From assembly GCA_037576195.1 (NCBI GenBank), contig CM075101.1, positions 32,860,001-32,924,000 on the forward strand: a stretch of 64,000 nucleotides of DNA, in the 5' to 3' direction. The stretch comes from Phytoseiulus persimilis (Eukaryota > Arthropoda > Arachnida > Mesostigmata > Phytoseiidae). Position 1 is the stretch's first letter. Each line of letters starts with the position of its first letter. Below, piece by piece: positions 9,915 through 19,305 of this stretch. A program made the translations under genes and the position numbers. The notes beneath the pieces are model-generated. The model was not told the origin of the DNA, did no database searches, and was given only the letters and a program-made list of their open reading frames with translations.

Positions 9915-10345
9915 TGTTGAATTTAAGGTTCAACTCTCAACTCAATTCGATGTTGAGCATAGACACTAACAAGAGATTTACAATTTGTGGTTCAGAACTT
10001 TAGCTGAGGGATCTGGAATGCAGTCGATGAAAACACACACTCGGTCAGAGTGACAGCAGTGAGACAACGAGTCGCTCGCAGTTCACGTTTGCGTGCGTGT
10101 GCTTCTGCTCTTGCTCCTTTTATCCTGTGATCCAAGCACCTGAGAGAGTACCGACAAGGTCGTGGCGAAGACACATCAATAAACAATGCGTTTTATCTTG
10201 AAACATAGTTGCGAGGTGGACAATGGTTCGTAACGCCCGGATAGAGGGACATGAACTCTGGGAACCTTGACACAGTGAATAGTTCACGGAATGGTGCGAA
10301 CCATAGTAAGCCCTGGTGAGCGATTCGTAGTCCGAAATTCCATCA
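9915..10345 (-). repeat. Copia-family LTR (3' LTR type), 431 bp
   Basis: Read on -, it runs from TGATGGAATTTCGGA to ...TTCAACA, the TG...CA form of an LTR. It aligns with 20,047-20,473 (5' LTR of the copia element) and 14,112-14,941. Immediately upstream on - is AAAGGGGGAC (10,349-10,358), a polypurine tract, so this is a 3' LTR. It is followed by GTCATCTCATTTCCTCG, a slightly mutated form of the GTTAT target. Confidence 0.75.
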
Positions 10346-10360
10346 GAGTCCCCCTTTCGG
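10346..10360 (-). other. Polypurine tract of copia element
   Basis: GAAAGGGGGACTC on - directly precedes the TG of the LTR at 10,345. The same tract precedes the LTR at 14,112. It would prime plus-strand DNA synthesis in an LTR retrotransposon. Confidence 0.55.
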
Positions 10361-10807
10361 ATGGGATACAGCTCACCATGGCAGCGAGGCGTGCTCAAAA
10401 GAAAAGTAAAGAACAAGAATGGGATGAGTCCGCTTCCGGCAACGGATCGATCTCTGCAACCAATTCCCGATCCGACGACTTCAAGATACGGGAATCCAGA
10501 TGAACTCAAATTGAATCCACACGGTTATTTATTTTTCGAATTTTCCCTATGACGTCATCATCTTCAACTGCGAATGTTTCGAACTTTGTGTCGCGTCAGA
10601 ACTTCCCGCGTTTCATGTTTACACGTTGGGGCTCATTAGTGTGACGTGCAGTGGAGTTTCATGAGCCTACTGCTGCCTCAATCGAATGTGACCCATGGCT
10701 TCCATCCCCCTTGATGCGCAATGAGCACTGACCAATATGCGTACAGACACAATAGTACCACGGTTTACGTCCGAGAATCACTTCCGTTACAGCTCCGACT
10801 TTCAGCG

Positions 10808-11224
10808 ATGGAATTGGAAAACATTCTGGCCAATCTGAAGCAGTTGTGTAGTCTTCTGAATGAGGACGATCCTGCAATGACCAGGTTCCGTTCAAGATGG
10901 GACATGTCGATCATGATGATAGAATCCATCGTTAGCTTCAGCGCGTTCGTAAAGAGCCGCATTCGTTTATCCACAGCTTCTCTTCCGCGACGAACAACAC
11001 AGCCACTGGTGGAACATGCTTACCGGTTGGCAAGAGACATTTGTTCAGAGTTTGGAGAACTCCAGAGACCGGGTTGGCGCGCACGGATCAAGAAGAGCGA
11101 CGACAACGACAGCCCGAGGCTGGTGAGCGAGTGCGGTCCAACGACAACGTTGAGTATACTTCTCAAAACCTGGAGAGGTGATTCCGGAACCAATCTGACT
11201 ATACTTCTCAGAATCGAGGGGTGA
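10808..11224 (+). CDS. Unknown conserved ORF, copy B (MELENILANLKQLC...)
   Basis: The frame opens at ATG 10,808 (in-frame ATG also at 10,721). The predicted N-terminus is helical (MELENILANLKQLCSLLNED). A basic middle and a C-terminus follow that run into the 45-bp minisatellite before stopping. A good donor (GAGGCTG|GTGAGC, 11,122/11,123) lies before the array, so the real exon may end there. Copies lie at 6,385 (start followed by a stop) and 13,861 (-, open). It points towards the ePHD gene of the same block with the array between. No family is recognised and there is no catalytic motif. It could also be the coding part of an uncharacterised mobile element. Confidence 0.35.
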   Translation: MELENILANLKQLCSLLNEDDPAMTRFRSRWDMSIMMIESIVSFSAFVKSRIRLSTASLPRRTTQPLVEHAYRLARDICSEFGELQRPGWRARIKKSDDNDSPRLVSECGPTTTLSILLKTWRGDSGTNLTILLRIEG

Positions 11225-11515
11225 TTCCGAGACCAATCTGAGCATACTTTTCAAAACCTGGAGGGTGATTCCCAGTCAGAACTGACCACTACTTCCCAAG
11301 TCTGAAGGGCTGATTACGGCGCCAATCTGACCATACTCTTCCAAGTCTGGAGGGGTGATTCCGAGACCAATCTGATCATACTTTTCCAAGTCTGGAGAGG
11401 TGATTCCGGGATCAATCTCACGATACTTTTCCGAGTCTGGAGGGGTGATTCCGCGACCAATCTGACCATACTTCTCCGAATCGGGAGGGGTGATTCCGGG
11501 ACACGGCGAAGTCTC
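11160..11515 (-). repeat. 45-bp minisatellite array, reverse orientation (block B)
   Basis: About eight units with the same orientation and neighbours as 6,750-7,130. Unit content differs: B carries a unit at 11,158-11,203 not in A and lacks a pair found in A. The array has therefore changed since the block duplicated. Confidence 0.9.
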
Positions 11516-11524
11516 CGATGTCAA

Positions 11525-11848
11525 GTGCTCAACCTCCGAGAAAACTGCGTAGGGGGAGAAGCCATACACAGACACTCAACGCGGAGTTTTACAGGTGATA
11601 CATACCATATTCTTGTTGGTTTCATTGAGTGTCGCTTTTTTCTTCTTCTTCACCATCTGCGTGAGGTTCTTCCGGGTGTCAAAGTTGTAGTCGGCAGCAT
11701 TGTCAGCGAAGTTGATTGGTCTCGGGATCACCCCTCCAGAGTAGATCATACAATTCGCTCTGGAAAACTCCTTCGCATCGCGCTCAAAGACTGTCGAGGA
11801 CTTTTCCGATTCCTACCGCCGGATGAAGTGAAGGTACTCGGTGTTTGA
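11525..11848 (+). other. Conserved 107-codon frame (block B)
   Basis: Counterpart of 7,148-7,471 with two residue differences. Function unknown; support is no better than for the A copy. Confidence 0.2.
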
Positions 11849-12034
11849 AGACATCTGGGAACGACGGCGGTCGCTCGGATCTATCAGCTCATGATCATAG
11901 ACCTGGCTGACCGAATCTCGGGATTATCCGGGATGATGACAGCCCCGACTTCCCGAGATTAGATAAAATTTATGTGGGCCAAGTGTCTAAGCAGAAAAGA
12001 CGAGCGCTGTTTTTTGACAAAAAAAAATGGAACA

Positions 12035-12040
12035 TTTATT
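12035..12040 (-). promoter_or_regulatory. Poly(A) signal of ePHD copy B
   Basis: AATAAA on -, about 45 bases beyond the stop codon at 12,085-12,087, identical in context to copy A. Confidence 0.55.
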
Positions 12041-12084
12041 TTTTAAATGTTCAGCAATATGTACATGTCTGTTCCGGGATGAAA

Positions 12085-12723
12085 CTACAGGCCGCGCACG
12101 TTATCAGCACATCTCGAACATCTTGTGTAGTTGCCGCCGTCGTTACCATCGCCTTCATCCCGCCGACAAGGCCAGTGGAACTTCCTCCCGCATTGGGCGG
12201 AGTTTGGGCAGATGACTGTGGCTCCGCTTCGTTTGCATACATAGCATTGTAAGGTCTGAGCCTGGATGAGCTCGTCCCGGATATCGTTTCCGAGAGGGAC
12301 ACGGTCTCGAAGGTCGGTAGCGTTCTCCTGAGAAGCGAAGGATGGAAGTTATTGATGAAGCGTCCGTTTCAAGCCCTCAGTCGAAGTAGGCCTCTTGAAA
12401 ATCAGCGACTTTTCCATCAATTACGCACCACGCATTGACGACAAGCCAGGAATGATTTCTTGACCACCGTGAATTCGAAATGACGTGCCTCTATGTCGCG
12501 GATATCGTAGTGACAAAAGACGCAAACATTTCCAGGCACTGCAGAAAGAAACATCATTTCAGGTATATGAGCTGTACCTAGCTATGCACACTGAGGAACC
12601 AAATCGATGAGCCCAACGCAACAGACAGTCAAATCCGAGGGGCAATCGAGGCACAAGATGCGGGTCAAAGGAGAACTTACCATCCGCTAACAGTCGAAGA
12701 GCGTGCACTTCCAATTGATCCAT
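12085..12723 (-). CDS. Extended PHD finger protein (G2E3/PHF7-like), copy B
   Basis: Three exons on -: 12,723-12,681, 12,538-12,429 and 12,327-12,085, coding 131 residues. This is the most complete of the three copies. ATG 12,723 gives MDQLEVHALRLLADG, and all splice borders and zinc ligands are present. The C-terminal PHD has C-x2-C-x8-C-x5-C-x4-H-x2-C-x15-C-x2-C. Before it, LGNDIRDELIQAQTLQCYVC follows the linker pattern of G2E3/PHF7 ePHD domains. The protein ends shortly after the last ligand pair, so it would be a stand-alone reader or adaptor with no ubiquitin-ligase domain. The small introns are 142 and 101 bp. Differences from copy A in exon 2 include one silent change and a Gln/Lys swap. 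It lies convergent to the ORF at 10,808. Confidence 0.7.
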
Positions 12724-13298
12724 TTCTGACTGGAGGTCTTCGTGCTCTTGAGAGAACTGTGGACCTCGTCGTGCGATCGGGCCTTTATGTACGCTCGCTG
12801 ACTTGTGAGATTCGGAGGGGAAACGTCACAAAAATCGACATTAATACGTGCAATTTCGAATTTTGTGGACAAGCGTCGAATGAGATGTGTGCGTCCGATT
12901 TGACATCACGTTCAGAGGGTGCTACTTCGGACTTCTCGCGACGCCTTGGTCGACGGTGATGGACTGAATTCATACTTTTCGCAGAGTATTGAGCGGCGCT
13001 CCGTGTAGAATAAAAACTGATGCTCTCCCATGAAGTTGTCAACCCCAGAACTAACGGTGAATCCAATTGATTGTTAAACGGGGAGCTCCACTCTTGTAGT
13101 AAAGATGTTCCCTCTCAGTTATCGAAAGCTGTTGCGGTGGATAGGAGTTAGCAGGATGAAGTGAATGAAGAGCAGATGGTTATTTTTACTCCTGCAGACA
13201 GTGGACTTAAAAACAGAGTGTTCAACGAGATCTAAGTTCATCCCAGGGCTCGAGTAGCGGCCAGCCAACGACTTGGCTCCGGATGAGCTTCAACTGAG

Positions 13299-13515
13299 GA
13301 CCGGAATCACCCCCTCCAGACTTGGAAGTGTATAGTTAGATTGGCGCCGGAATCACCCCTCCAGACTTTGGAAGTAATGGTCAGATTGGTCTCGGAATCA
13401 CCCCAGCAGACTTGGAAAGCACAGGTCAGACTGGTCTCGGAATCACCCCTCCAGACTTTGGAAGCAATGGTCAGATTGGTCCCGGAATCACCTCTCAAGG
13501 TTTTGAGAAGTATTC
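13299..13515 (+). repeat. 45-bp minisatellite array, forward orientation (block C)
   Basis: About four to five units (GGAATCACCCCTCCAGACTT...GGTCAGATTGGT). It abuts block B at the breakpoint near 13,298 and runs into the inverted copy of the unknown ORF. Confidence 0.9.
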
Positions 13516-13861
13516 TCAACGTTGTCGTTGGACCGCACTCGCTCACCAGCCTCGGGCTGTCGTTGTCGTCGCTCTTCTTGATCCGTGCGCGCCAACCCGG
13601 TCTCTGGAGTTCTCCAAACTCTGAACAAATATCTCTTGCCAACCGGTAAGCATGTTCCACTAGTGGCTGTGTTGTTCGTCGCCGAAGAGAAGCTGTGGAT
13701 AAACGAAAGCGGCTCTTTACGATCGCGCTGAAGCTAACGATGGATTCTATCATCATGATCGACATGTCCCATCTTGAACGGAACCTGGTCATTGCAGGAT
13801 CGTCCTCATTCAGAAGACCACACAACTGCTTCAGATTGGCCAGAATGTTCTCCAATTCCAT
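13307..13861 (-). CDS. Unknown conserved ORF, copy C
   Basis: Inverted copy of the ORF at 10,808. ATG 13,861 is followed by GAA as in B, and the frame is open through the array to 13,307 (in-frame ATG also at 13,948). The core up to about 13,545 aligns with B; the rest is translated minisatellite. The same candidate donor (CTG|GTGAGC on -) precedes the array. Product unknown. Confidence 0.3.
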   Translation of the reverse strand: MELENILANLKQLCGLLNEDDPAMTRFRSRWDMSIMMIESIVSFSAIVKSRFRLSTASLRRRTTQPLVEHAYRLARDICSEFGELQRPGWRARIKKSDDNDSPRLVSECGPTTTLRILLKTLRGDSGTNLTIASKVWRGDSETSLTCAFQVCWGDSETNLTITSKVWRGDSGANLTIHFQVWRG

Positions 13862-14111
13862 CGCTGAAAGTCGGAGCTGTAACGGAAGTGATTTTCGGAC
13901 GTAAACTGTAGTACTATTGTGTCTGTACGCATATTGGTCAGTGCTCACTGCGCATCAAGGGGAATTCCCGCATCTTAAGTCGTCGGATCGGGAATTGGTT
14001 GCAGAGATCGATCCGTTGCGGGAAGCGGACTCATCCCATTCTTGTTCCTTACTTTTCTTTTGAGCACGCCTCGCTGCCATGGTAACTGTATCCCATCCGA
14101 AAGGGGGACTC

Positions 14112-14941
14112 TGATGGAATTTCGGACTACGCATCGCTCACCAGGGCTAACTATGGTTCGCACCTTTCCGTGAACTATTCACTGTGTCAAGGTTTCCAGA
14201 GTTCATGTCCCTCTATCCGGGCGTTACGAACCATTGTCCACCTCGCAACTATGTTTCAAGATAGAACGCATTGTTTATCAATGTGTTTTCACCACGACCT
14301 TGTCGGTACTCTCTCAGGTGCTTGGATCACAGGATAAAAGGAGCAAGAGCAGAAGCACACGCACGCAAACGTGAACTGCGAGCGACTCGTTGTCTCACTG
14401 CTGTCACTCTGACCGAGTGTGTGTTTTCATCGACTGCATTCCAGATCCCTCAGCTAAAGTTCTGAACCACAAATTGTAATGCTCTTAGGTAATGCACGGT
14501 TTATTACTGGGTACCGGGGGAAATACGATTAAATCGACTAGATAGTCTCCAGCGAAAACTATTCGATACAGTGTTGTTACGGGCCCGCGGTACAACGAAA
14601 AGTCGCCGAGAACGGGTTTTAGTAACACGGGTAACAAAAAAATTCCTAGTGAAATTCAGGCGCTGGATGCAGTGCGCTAGCTTGAGATCCTTATCATCGA
14701 GAACATCATGTATAGGAGGGAGAGAGAGTAAGTCAGGGGAGATACGGCATTTGCGAGCAGCCCTCCTAACGAATTTGCGTTGGAAGCGCTCCAAGGCATC
14801 AGTGGATCCCCTGAGCCAAGGCCGCCAGACTCCCGAACCATACAGGAGAGAGGGGAGGACAAGGGACTTATAGGCCCGAAAATAGACGTCAGGGATTCTA
14901 CAATCCCGAATTGAGTTGAGAGTTGAACCTTGAATTCAACA
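14112..14941 (+). repeat. Copia-family LTR (3' LTR type), split by a LINE
   Basis: Starts TGATGGAATTTCGGA, preceded by the polypurine run AAAGGGGGAC, and ends ...TTCAACA at 14,941. It is homologous to 9,915-10,345 but has 14,480-14,906 inserted in place of about 27 bases. The next bases are GTTATCCCATTTCCTCG. GTTAT equals the bases flanking the 5' LTR at 20,474-20,478 (ATAAC on +), a 5-bp copia-type duplication. Confidence 0.75.
14480..14906 (-). pseudogene. 5'-truncated LINE: C-terminal reverse-transcriptase ORF
   Basis: On - a frame open from 14,906 to the stop at 14,501-14,503 carries AYKSLVLPSLLYGSGVWRPW, then LERFQRKFVRRAARKC, then VVPRARNNTVSNSFRWR. This order is typical of the end of non-LTR retrotransposon ORF2 (L-Y-K-S-L...YGS-x-VW, LERxQR, PRxR...F-R). 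The 3' tail after TAATAAAC is about 20 bases. It is inserted in the LTR at 14,112-14,941 with loss of about 27 bases of target. It is a different family from the LINE at 29-30.6 kb. Confidence 0.75.
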
Positions 14942-15234
14942 GTTATCCCATTTCCTCGAAAAATGGCAAGCGATCGTATTCACCCCTCTTCCAAGGGCCT
15001 ACCTGTTGGCTAATTTCGTTCTCATCGCTTTCCCTCGCATTACCCCTCGTAACTCCTCATAGAGGCGGAATTGAAGGTAACTCCTGGGGTGGAATATACT
15101 CTTGAATGGGTCAATAATCCGAATATTCAGCTGCGAGGTCGATCTGACAATTATTGACTTTCACCGGAAATCACCCTCATTCCGTTTTCCGCCCTCGGTC
15201 GCAAAAATCACCCTCGACATATTGGGAATTCTTG

Positions 15235-15556
15235 ATATGATCGCTTGCCACATTTCGAGGAAATGAAATAACTTCGATCGGTTTTCGGGCAATTGACAGG
15301 CTTCCTTTCACGCGTCCAACGCAGCCCTTACGAGTCCGATCGGATGAATATTGACGTTTTCACGATAACTCTCAGAGAGGCTTCGAAAAAAAGAGGGTCA
15401 TTTACAGAAACATTTTTACCCCCTTTTCATCATATCCATTCGAATTTTGCAGTGAATGACCGCCTCGATATCCTTCATCGATAATTTTTTTATTTTCGAG
15501 AAAGTTATGGCCAGAACAAGATTGGGCTCGAAAATTTCCGACTAAAACTAGCCACC
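15235..15556 (-). repeat. Mariner-like MITE fragment, inverted copy
   Basis: Inverted counterpart of 9,297-9,640, ending with GCCACCCTG on + (CAGGGTGGC on -). The frame at 15,293-15,484 is the same chance frame as on - at 9,371-9,562 and on + at 20,499-20,750. Confidence 0.45.
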
Positions 15557-16509
15557 CTGTTCATCCGCTGCTCGAGTGAATCGATTTCGAACGCTGCTGA
15601 TTGAACTCAATGGAAACCTGTGGTAGGACGAAGTACACATTGAGAACAGAAAAAGTCTCGCCTTCATCTATATTGGTCTTTAGAGGAGCTCACTGCCCAG
15701 CTCGCTCGTGATGTAGCTGTCAAAAAGGATCGGCGAGCTGGGCGGGCCTCAGCGAAAGGAGAACAGGTTCCTGTTAACCGGCAGACCGAATGCAGTGCGC
15801 TGCGTGATCGAAACTAGGAACTCCGAGTGTTCCGTCACGTTTCCTGACGAATATTCGTGTTCGAGTGAGGACAAATGCGTATTCCGTGTCGAGCTGAGTT
15901 GTCCACACCAACAGCTAGCTTCACACCGCGGCGCTCAGTTGAATCTCATCGGGAGCCGAGTCGTTGGCTGGCCGCTACTCGAGACCTGGGATGAACTTCA
16001 ATCTCGTTGAACACTCTGTTTTCGAAGTCCACCGTCTACAGGAGGAAAAATAACCCCCTGCTCTTCATTTACTTCATCATGCCAACTCCTATCCACCGCA
16101 ACAGCTTTCGATAACTGAGAGGAAACATCTTCACTACAAGAGTGGAGCTCCCCGTTGAGCAATCAATTGGATTCACTGTTAGTTCTGGGGTGGACAACTT
16201 CATTGGGGAGAATCAGTTTTCAATCTACATGGAGCGCCGCTCAATACTCTGCGAAAAGAATGAATTCAGTCCGTCACTGTCGACCAACGCGTCGCGAGAA
16301 GTCCCAAGTAGCACGCTCTGAAGGTGATGTCAAATCGGACGCACACATCTCATTCGACGCTTGTCCACAAAATTCGGAATTGCACGTATTAATGTCGATT
16401 TTTGTGGCGTTTTCCGTCCGAATCTCACAAGTCAGCGAGCGTACATAGAGGCCCGATCGCACAACGAGGTCCACAGTTCTCTCAAGAGCGCGAAGACCTC
16501 CAGTGAAAA

Positions 16510-16956
16510 ATGGATCAATTGGAAGTGCACGCTCTTCGACTGTTAGCAGATGGTAAGTTCTTCTTTGAATATCACCCGCATATTGTGCCTCGATTGCCCC
16601 TCGGACATGATTGTCTGTTGCGTTGGGCTCATCGATTTGGTTCCTCAGTGAACATACCTAGTTACAGCTCATATACCTGAAATGATGTTTCCTTCTCCAG
16701 TGCCTTGAAACGTTTGCCTCTTTTGTCACTACGATATCCGCGACACAGAGGCACGTCATTTCGAATTCACGGTGGTCAAGAAATCATTCCTGGCTCGTCG
16801 TAAATGGGTGGTGCGTAATTTTTGGAAGGGTCGCTGATTTTCAAGAGGCCCACTTCGACTGAGGACTTGAAACGGACGCTTCATCGATAACTTCCATCCT
16901 CCGCTTCCAAGGAAAACGCTACCGACGTTCGAGACCGTGTCCTCCTCGGAAACGAT
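16510..16956 (+). pseudogene. Extended PHD finger gene, copy C (broken)
   Basis: Exon 1 (16,510-16,552) and its GTAAGT donor are intact. Exon 2 (16,701-16,810) has a stop where A and B read GGA (CCT TGA AAC), and two cysteines of the zinc knuckle are changed (to Arg and Trp). Exon 3 starts after a weakened acceptor (CCAAG) at 16,912 and is cut at 16,956 by copia sequence, so the PHD finger is gone. The TATA-like motif is also mutated. Clearly non-functional. Confidence 0.8.
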
Positions 16957-17510
16957 TTCTTCTCCTATCTTGATTCATGAATAGACCTGTTCTGGTCCGC
17001 CAAAACTGAATCCCAAGGAAGAATGAGATTGGTTTGTATTCTACCTCGAAGTGTACTCTCAGTCCTTCCAGAAACTTCTCAATTATTTCCTAACTTCTTC
17101 CGAGGACAATCAGATCATCGACGTAACACGCCACGGCTAGTGCATCTTCTCTCGTCCCCTGAACACACAGGGATCTGTGCTGCATTGGGACAGTTTCAAT
17201 TTGAGAAGCATTGACTTCAACTTGTCATGCCAGCGTTTTGGGCCTTGGCGACTTCCGACCAGCGGTTTCCTCAACGACAGAAAATGTTTCCCTTCTTCTC
17301 AGGCATTCCTTCTGGTGCTGCCATGTCCAGCGGTGCATCCAGATCTGTATTTAGATAGGCAGTTCCAATGTCTGCCTGGTAGATTGTCTGGTCTTCTCTG
17401 ACCGCGACGTTGAGTAATTTTCTGAGGACTTGGAATCTGATCACTGGTAAATGCACCTGATCGAAATCCTGACCTGGCCTTTGGGTGAACCCTTTCAGGG
17501 TCAAACGGGT
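16957..17510 (-). pseudogene. Copia reverse transcriptase, frameshifted and 3'-truncated
   Basis: On -, 17,504-17,271 encodes KGFTQRPGQDFDQVHLPVIR and then YQADIGTAYLNTDLDAPLDM, the A-K-G-x-x-Q...PV-x-R and D-(I/V)-x-T-A-(F/Y)-L-N blocks of copia RT (first catalytic Asp present). A shift follows, with LRKPLVGSRQGPKRWHDKL and then DPCVF. In another frame comes CYVDDLIVLG with the YVDD catalytic box at 17,114-17,125, then FFLGIQF. The sequence stops at 16,957, where it abuts ePHD copy C. RNase H and the 3' LTR are missing here. Confidence 0.8.
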
Positions 17511-17699
17511 CCTGAATTAATCGATCGTATTATTAGGAAGGTACTTGGTTTTGAATACAAATTCAGAAGAAGTCATTCGCGCATCAACCAGGGGAGTTAC
17601 TTCCTCCCACACTTTGAACTTTTCCATTATCAACAATTTCTGATTCATTGTTTCGATCCACACTGCTCTCTGTGGGGAATCTAGAGTTTCGGAATGCGT

Positions 17700-18316
17700 T
17701 TACGGGTCTCTTGGTTTTCCTGATTCGCCATCATTTGTGACTGTTACTTGAGAATCGGATCCGTAACGCACCGGTGGTTTAAACTTTGAACGATCGCCTA
17801 AGCTGGTCTTCCTCTCCTCACTCACCACGTCCTGCTCGAGTTGTTGCTTCTTTACTGAGGATTGAACTTCCGATGGAGTGGATCTTTCAACAGGAGTTAA
17901 TGATGGGCCGTGCGGCTGAAATTCTGGTTCTCCCTGCGTTGACTCCAACGGTGATTGCTGCTTACTGGTTGATGCTGGATGTGGTGACTGCTCTCGAGGG
18001 GAGGGTTCTTGCTTCTCTTTGCCCTCGCCGATTTTCAGCGATGCTTTCGGCGGGTAGACTGTTGTTAGCTGGTAACTCTCGGCTCCCTTAATCTTCGGTG
18101 ATTTTGAAAATTCGACTGGATTCATCCTGGACAGGATCGTGGTTTTCTGTGGGTGCTGCTCTGGTGAAATTTATATGTTTTGAGGGAATGACAGTGCGGG
18201 TTCCTGGGATTCATAGTCTGTATCCGAACACTCCGGAATTCAGACCGACTAGTTTCGCAGATAGAGTTTTGGCTACGAACTTTCGGAGTCCCTTTCGCAT
18301 GTTCAACACTGTGCAA
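17700..18316 (-). pseudogene. Copia post-integrase linker
   Basis: On -, 18,316-18,122 and 18,125-17,700 give a Ser/Pro/Lys/Gln-rich stretch. It lies between the expected position of integrase and the RT, as the low-complexity linker does in copia polyproteins. A frameshift separates the two parts. No catalytic motif is expected or seen. Confidence 0.5.
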
Positions 18317-18353
18317 CCCGTTTCAAAAGCCCTGAACGAACCGAAATACAATA

Positions 18354-18490
18354 CTACGACCGTATTTCTACCGAAAGCTGAAGTATTGGTGGTATTTCTA
18401 CCGAAAGCTGCAGTATTCCTACCAAGAGCTGAAGTATTGGTAGTATTTCTACCGTATTTCTACCAAAAAATGAAGTATTGGTGGTTTTGT
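18354..18490 (+). repeat. 30-bp tandem repeat in place of the integrase core
   Basis: Units like ACCGAAAGCTGAAGTATTGG plus TGGTATTTCT repeat with partial copies of 21 and 11 bp. They sit exactly between the pre-integrase motif (18,470-18,540 on -) and the linker, where the D,D,E integrase core should be. About a kilobase of coding sequence appears to have been lost and this repeat expanded at the junction. Confidence 0.8.
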
Positions 18491-19305
18491 TGGAGAACTT
18501 CCAGGATTTTGTGTTTCCCCACGTGTCCAAGAGCGCGAGGAACTTCTCTGAGGCTTAACATGGTCTCACATGAGGCCTTCAGGGCTTTCGGTTCGCCATC
18601 TAGCGGATCCGCTCTGAGTATGTACAGCCCGTTCATCCCACGGGCTACAGCTCTCCTTCTTCCCAGAGACATCACAATCCTATCGTTTCTCTCCGCGATC
18701 TTGTAGCCGTCGCTCGAATGTTGACCCAGCGAAATCAGGCTGCAGTTCATCGCGGGAACCCACAGAGCGTTCTTCAGTTTGATTATCACTATCTTATTGC
18801 CCTGTTGGACGGCGAGCTCAGCCACTCCGCCTCCTTCTGCTTGAAGGGTTGCAGAGTTACCGAGTCTCACCTCACGTGAGTCCACAGAAGCGTTGAGAGT
18901 AGTGAAGAATAGTTTGTCAGTCAAGATATGACGATTGCTGCCTGAATCCACGATGACTCGGAGTGGGCAAGTCTGTGATTGGGAGCATCCCTCGTTGCTC
19001 TCCGAATCTACTATTGCGTAGACGATACTGAAATTAGCTCTAGCTAGGGGCATCACTCTACCCCCTGCCCGATCATTCGTAGTCTTCCTCTTTGGGCAGG
19101 ATTGTGAAACATGTCCTCGTTGTTCACAAGACCAACACGTCACTTCAGTAGTTATAGTGTAAGACTGTCGCCGAGTGGTGTTGGAATGTTGTCTGCGCTT
19201 GTACTGGAATCTTCTTCTTCGGTAGTGTCCGCGCCTGATATGAGTCCGGGCAAGAAGTGTCGTTACGTCACCAACTCCCTGATCCGTCTTCCGACGAACA
19301 GCCAC
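18460..19305 (-). pseudogene. Copia zinc knuckle, protease and pre-integrase region
   Basis: A 281-codon frame. At residues 57-70 is the zinc knuckle C-x2-C-x4-H-x4-C (CWSCEQRGHVSQSC). Near residue 118 is the aspartic protease motif VIVDSGSNRHIL. ALWVPAMNCSLISLGQ and then a pre-integrase block (ALGHVGKHKIL) follow. It ends in the 30-bp repeat. The order gag-knuckle-protease-pre-integrase is that of Ty1/copia polyproteins. Confidence 0.85.

Larger units (their letters stand above)
10610..13298. repeat. Segmental duplication block B
   Basis: Near-identical direct copy of block A. It begins near TTTCATGTTTACACG and ends at GAGCTTCAACTGAG, where A continues CGCCGC and B switches abruptly into inverted minisatellite (GACCGGAATCACC). 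The sharp junction marks a rearrangement breakpoint. Confidence 0.9.
13300..16956. repeat. Block C: inverted copy of the block-A region and its flank
   Basis: Reading on -, this stretch follows block A and its right flank: ORF copy (13,545-13,950), then 13,975-14,112 (copy of 10,346-10,505), LTR, mariner-like repeat, upstream region (15,795-16,010 equals 8,844-9,059 inverted) and ePHD gene. It is more diverged than A is from B. It ends at 16,956, where ePHD exon 3 is cut and copia sequence begins. Confidence 0.8.

Noticed and set aside
10378-10503. Frame starting CACCATGGCAGCG with a lysine-rich N-terminus
   Set aside because: It lies antisense to the internal 3' end of the copia element next to the polypurine tract, and the block-C copy adds no evidence of constraint.
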